Positions 61,309 to 64,000 of a DNA stretch of 64,000 nucleotides are shown piece by piece. The notes below the pieces were generated by a model. That model saw only the letters and a program-made list of their open reading frames with translations. It did not search any database and had not been told where the DNA came from. Positions within the stretch are counted from its first letter, which is position 1; the number at the start of each line of letters is the position of its first letter. This DNA is from Halospina sp040196175. GTDB taxonomy: Bacteria; Pseudomonadota; Gammaproteobacteria; Pseudomonadales; Oleiphilaceae. The DNA lies in the NCBI RefSeq assembly GCF_040196175.1, contig NZ_JBEFNF010000001.1, forward strand, positions 558,001 to 622,000, given 5' to 3'. The position numbers and the translations under genes are program-made.

Positions 61309-62418
61309 ATGAAATCACGCGCCGCACTCGCCATGGAGGCTAATAAGCCTCTGGTTCTGGAAGAAATTGACGTGCAAGGCCCCAAGCAGGGCGAAGTTCT
61401 GGTGCGCATGGCCGCCACCAGTGTCTGCCATACTGATGCTTACACGCTGTCCGGTGCGGACCCGGAGGGATTATTTCCGTCGGTTCTCGGGCACGAGGGC
61501 GCTGGTGTCGTGCAGGAAGTCGGCCAGGGTGTTACCAGCCTGCAGCCCGGCGACCACGTCATCCCGCTCTATACTGCGGAGTGCGGCCAGTGCAAGTTCT
61601 GCCGCTCCGGTAAGACGAATCTCTGCAGTGCTGTTCGCGCCACCCAGGGCCAGGGCGTCATGCCCGATGGGACCTCCCGCTTCTCGCTCAATGGCAAGCC
61701 GCTGCACCATTACATGGGCTGTTCAACATTCAGTGAATATACGGTGCTGCCAGAGGTTTCCCTGGCCAAGGTCTCCAAGGAAGCGCCACTGGACAAGATC
61801 TGCCTGCTTGGCTGTGGTGTCACGACCGGTATCGGTGCCGTGCACAACACCGCCAAGGTGGAGCCGGGCTCGACCATCGCCGTTTTCGGGCTCGGGGCTA
61901 TCGGCCTCGCGGTGATCCAGGGCGCGCAGATGATCGGAGCAGAGCGGATCATCGCCATTGATGTGAACCCGGAGAAGTTCGACCTGGCCCGCCAGTTCGG
62001 CGCCACCGACTTCGTGAACCCCAACGACTACGACGACCCCATCCAGCAGGTCATCATCGACCAGACTGACGGCGGCGTGGATTACTCCTTCGAGTGCATC
62101 GGCAATGTGAACGTCATGCGCTCGGCATTGGAGTGCTGCCACAAGGGCTGGGGTGAGTCCATCATCATCGGTGTCGCCGGTGCCGGCGAGGAGATCAGCA
62201 CCCGTCCGGTGCAGCTGGTTACGGGGCGCGTCTGGAAGGGCTCCGCCTTTGGTGGTGTGAAGGGGCGCAGTGAACTGCCCACCTATGTGGATGACTACAT
62301 GAAGGGCAAAGTTAAAATCGACGAGTTCATCACCCACAATATGCCCTTCGAGGAAATCAACGAGGCGTTTGCGCTGCTGCACCGTGGCGAAAGCATCCGC
62401 ACCGTCCTGCATTACTGA
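61309..62418 (+). CDS. frmA: S-(hydroxymethyl)glutathione dehydrogenase (class III alcohol dehydrogenase)
   Basis: A 369-residue zinc enzyme that oxidises the formaldehyde-glutathione adduct to S-formylglutathione with NAD. Catalytic-zinc residues lie in SVCHTDAYTLSGADPEG and GHEGAGVV, and structural-zinc cysteines in ECGQCKFCRSGKTNLC. FGLGAIGLAVIQGA is the NAD fold. Ten bases before fghA, one operon. GGAGGAAA lies just upstream of its start. Confidence 0.96.
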   Translation: MKSRAALAMEANKPLVLEEIDVQGPKQGEVLVRMAATSVCHTDAYTLSGADPEGLFPSVLGHEGAGVVQEVGQGVTSLQPGDHVIPLYTAECGQCKFCRSGKTNLCSAVRATQGQGVMPDGTSRFSLNGKPLHHYMGCSTFSEYTVLPEVSLAKVSKEAPLDKICLLGCGVTTGIGAVHNTAKVEPGSTIAVFGLGAIGLAVIQGAQMIGAERIIAIDVNPEKFDLARQFGATDFVNPNDYDDPIQQVIIDQTDGGVDYSFECIGNVNVMRSALECCHKGWGESIIIGVAGAGEEISTRPVQLVTGRVWKGSAFGGVKGRSELPTYVDDYMKGKVKIDEFITHNMPFEEINEAFALLHRGESIRTVLHY

Positions 62419-62427
62419 GGAGCATCC

Positions 62428-63270
62428 ATGACCGACACACTGGAACTGGTTTCAGAGAACAAGAGCTTCGGCGGCTGGCTCCGGCGGTACCGCCACCGCT
62501 CGGAGGTTCTGGACTGCGATATGGTCTTCGGGATCTACCTGCCGCCGCAGGCGGAAAGCCAGTCCGTCCCGCTGCTCTGGTGGCTCTCGGGCCTCACCTG
62601 CACGGATGAGAACTTCATGCATAAAGCCGGCGCGCACCGCGTGGCGGCGGAGCTCGGGATGGCGATCATCTGCCCGGACACCAGCCCGCGCGGTACGGAT
62701 CTGCCCGGCGAGCATGAAAGCTACGATTTCGGATCCGGCGCTGGCTTCTATGTTGATGCCACCGAAGCGCCCTGGAACCAGCACTATCACATGTACAGCT
62801 ATGTGGTGGATGAACTGCCCGATCTGGTGCACAACGCCTTCCCATTCAGCGGGCAGGAGGCCATTTCAGGGCATTCAATGGGCGGCCATGGCGCCCTGGT
62901 CTGCGCGCTCCACAACCCGGAGCGCTACCAGTCAGTGTCCGCCTTTGCGCCAGTCTGCCACCCGGTTAACTGCCCCTGGGGTGAGAAAGCTTTTGAGAAT
63001 TACCTGGGCGATGACCGCGAGGCCTGGAAGGTATGGGATGCCAGTGAGCTGATCCGCTCCCATGGCACGGCGCACTCGGTGCTGGTCGACCAGGGGAATG
63101 CGGACAACTTTCTTGAGGCGGGTCAGCTCCAGCCCGAGGCCCTAGAGGCTGCCTGCTCTAAATCAAGAGTGGATCTGAACCTGCGGTATCAGCCCGGGTA
63201 CGACCATTCCTACTTCTTCATTGCCAGTTTCATCGAAGACCACCTGCGGTTCCTTCACGCCCAGATGTAG
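62428..63270 (+). CDS. fghA: S-formylglutathione hydrolase
   Basis: A 280-residue esterase-D-type alpha/beta hydrolase releasing formate and glutathione. Nucleophile Ser in SGHSMGGHGAL, Asp in QGNADNF, His in GYDHSYFF, and the family block LLWWLSGLTCTDENFMHKAG. It completes the frmA pathway. Its C-terminal part is duplicated at 63920-64000. A 7-base hairpin CACTCGT/ACGAGTG follows at about 63287-63304. Confidence 0.96.
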   Translation: MTDTLELVSENKSFGGWLRRYRHRSEVLDCDMVFGIYLPPQAESQSVPLLWWLSGLTCTDENFMHKAGAHRVAAELGMAIICPDTSPRGTDLPGEHESYDFGSGAGFYVDATEAPWNQHYHMYSYVVDELPDLVHNAFPFSGQEAISGHSMGGHGALVCALHNPERYQSVSAFAPVCHPVNCPWGEKAFENYLGDDREAWKVWDASELIRSHGTAHSVLVDQGNADNFLEAGQLQPEALEAACSKSRVDLNLRYQPGYDHSYFFIASFIEDHLRFLHAQM

Positions 63271-63395
63271 CGTGGTATCAGTCGCTTCACTCGTTCTTAC
63301 GAGTGGAGCAGGCCTCCTCCCGTTAAAAGCATTAGTATGCTCTAATTTAAGTAAGCTTATTCATTACGGTGGCGGGATGGATAAATAAATTGGAT

Positions 63396-63890
63396 ATGAG
63401 TGCCTTTCAACGGTGGGCTGGACTCTGGGGAGCTGCCCTGATGCTGGCGGTTTTCGCTGGGGTTGCATCCTGGCTGTTCGGCGATACGGATCTGGAAAGC
63501 CGGGACAAGCGTGGGCGTACGCCGCTGATCGTGGCAGCGGAAGAGGGCGATGCGGCGCGTGTAAAAAGGCTGCTTGAACGTGGTGCCAGGGTTGATGTGG
63601 AAGACAGCTGCCAGTGGACGCCACTTATGAGGGCTGCTTCCCATGGGCATCTGCCAATCATCAAGACACTGCTGGAGCACGGTGCCTCGGTCAATCATCA
63701 GGGCGAGATTGGCTTCAGTGCTTTGATGGCTTCCGCCATAAATGGTCACGATAAGGTGGCTAGGGTACTCATCAGCCATGGCGCTGACCTGTCGTTTCAG
63801 GAAACAGAAACCGGGAAAACCGCTTTACAGCTGGCAATCATGAACGATGACGACGCCATGATCGAGCTTCTTCTCAACGCTCGATCATGA
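63396..63890 (+). CDS. Membrane-anchored ankyrin-repeat protein
   Basis: About 164 residues: one N-terminal hydrophobic anchor (LWGAALMLAVFAGVASWLF), then four ankyrin repeats (RGRTPLIVAAEEGDAARVKR, WTPLMRAASHGHLPIIKTLL, FSALMASAINGHDKVARVLI, GKTALQLAIMNDDDAMIELL). It probably mediates protein contacts in the periplasm. The start is uncertain: ATG 63396 or GTG 63369, neither with a good ribosome site. It lies between fghA and a fragment of fghA, so it may have come in with the duplication. Confidence 0.82.
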   Translation: MSAFQRWAGLWGAALMLAVFAGVASWLFGDTDLESRDKRGRTPLIVAAEEGDAARVKRLLERGARVDVEDSCQWTPLMRAASHGHLPIIKTLLEHGASVNHQGEIGFSALMASAINGHDKVARVLISHGADLSFQETETGKTALQLAIMNDDDAMIELLLNARS

Positions 63891-63919
63891 GCCTTCCGAG
63901 ATGCAGCGCCAGACGCTCC

Positions 63920-64000
63920 GCCCTGGAGGTTGCCTGCACCGAGGCCAGCGTTGATCTGAGCCTGAGGTACCAGCCCGGCTACGACCACTCCTATTTCTTA
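63920..64000 (+). pseudogene. Second fghA C-terminal segment, truncated by the window edge
   Basis: Twenty-seven codons read ALEVACTEASVDLSLRYQPG followed by YDHSYFL. They match the fghA product (ALEAACSKSRVDLNLRYQPG, YDHSYFF), with high DNA similarity. Similarity ends a few bases upstream, where fghA would continue toward its catalytic Asp, and no start is present. It is a partial duplicate, not a second gene, unless the remainder lies beyond the window in an unexpected arrangement. Confidence 0.75.

Noticed and set aside
1..64000. tRNA, rRNA, CRISPR, prophage or replication-origin features
   Set aside because: Reading both strands gave no cloverleaf with a proper T-loop, no regular repeat-spacer array, no phage structural genes and no DnaA-box cluster. 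A dedicated tool run could still find something small.

Overview
The window reads as chromosomal DNA of a halophilic or marine photoheterotrophic gammaproteobacterium. The evidence is moderately high GC, dense short-spaced operons, UbiG, a homodimeric-type AceE with a two-lipoyl AceF, acidic inter-domain linkers, and a proteorhodopsin with a complete retinal pathway. The species cannot be named from sequence alone.

Layout. (1) 1-3.6 kb: the C-terminus of an EamA permease whose paralogue lies at 40.3 kb, YkvA-like and YedK/HMCES genes, then a patch of gene remnants (HsdM N-terminus, IS3 transposase piece, PhoD C-terminus) around DUF4149 and ubiG. (2) 3.6-10.7 kb: a membrane-lipid neighbourhood (membrane-anchored class III aminotransferase, Mpo1-like protein, phosphatidylserine decarboxylase, PEMT-type phospholipid N-methyltransferase), then HAD phosphatase, MOSC protein, diguanylate cyclase and DUF2721. 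(3) 10.7-40.2 kb: a glycerol-to-acetyl-CoA block. It holds an eno-tpiA-gapN operon, glpK, glpR, glpD, a porin, pyk, aceE-aceF, an iron alcohol dehydrogenase, a chemoreceptor, and a GlpSTPQV-type glycerol ABC transporter operon with two tandem binding-protein genes. An AcoR-type sigma-54 activator is divergent from the transporter operon. (4) 40.3-51.5 kb: EamA permease, histidine kinase plus REC-GGDEF-EAL protein, a polar amino acid ABC transporter, a collapsed PAS-GGDEF gene and an EAL-CBS-GGDEF protein. (5) 51.6-59.0 kb: idi, proteorhodopsin, crtE, crtI, crtB, crtY, blh, all on the minus strand. (6) 59.2-64.0 kb: two pseudoazurin genes, a LysR regulator divergent from frmA-fghA (glutathione-dependent formaldehyde oxidation), an ankyrin protein, and a second fghA C-terminal fragment at the window edge.

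How the genes fit together. Glycerol would cross the outer membrane, possibly through the linked porin, and enter by GlpSTPQV. GlpK and GlpD convert it to DHAP, and TpiA to glyceraldehyde-3-phosphate. GapN would oxidise that directly to 3-phosphoglycerate with NADPH, bypassing phosphoglycerate kinase. Eno, Pyk and AceEF continue to acetyl-CoA. Phosphoglycerate mutase and E3 (lpd) are not in the window. Control looks two-layered. TTTTCG-type inverted repeats before eno, glpK/glpR, glpD, pyk and glpS are candidate GlpR operators. A sigma-54 promoter before glpS lies 70-180 bp from an array of short repeats phased at 10-12 bp. The rhodopsin cluster would add light-driven proton pumping.

No tRNA, rRNA, CRISPR array, complete insertion sequence, prophage or replication origin was recognised.
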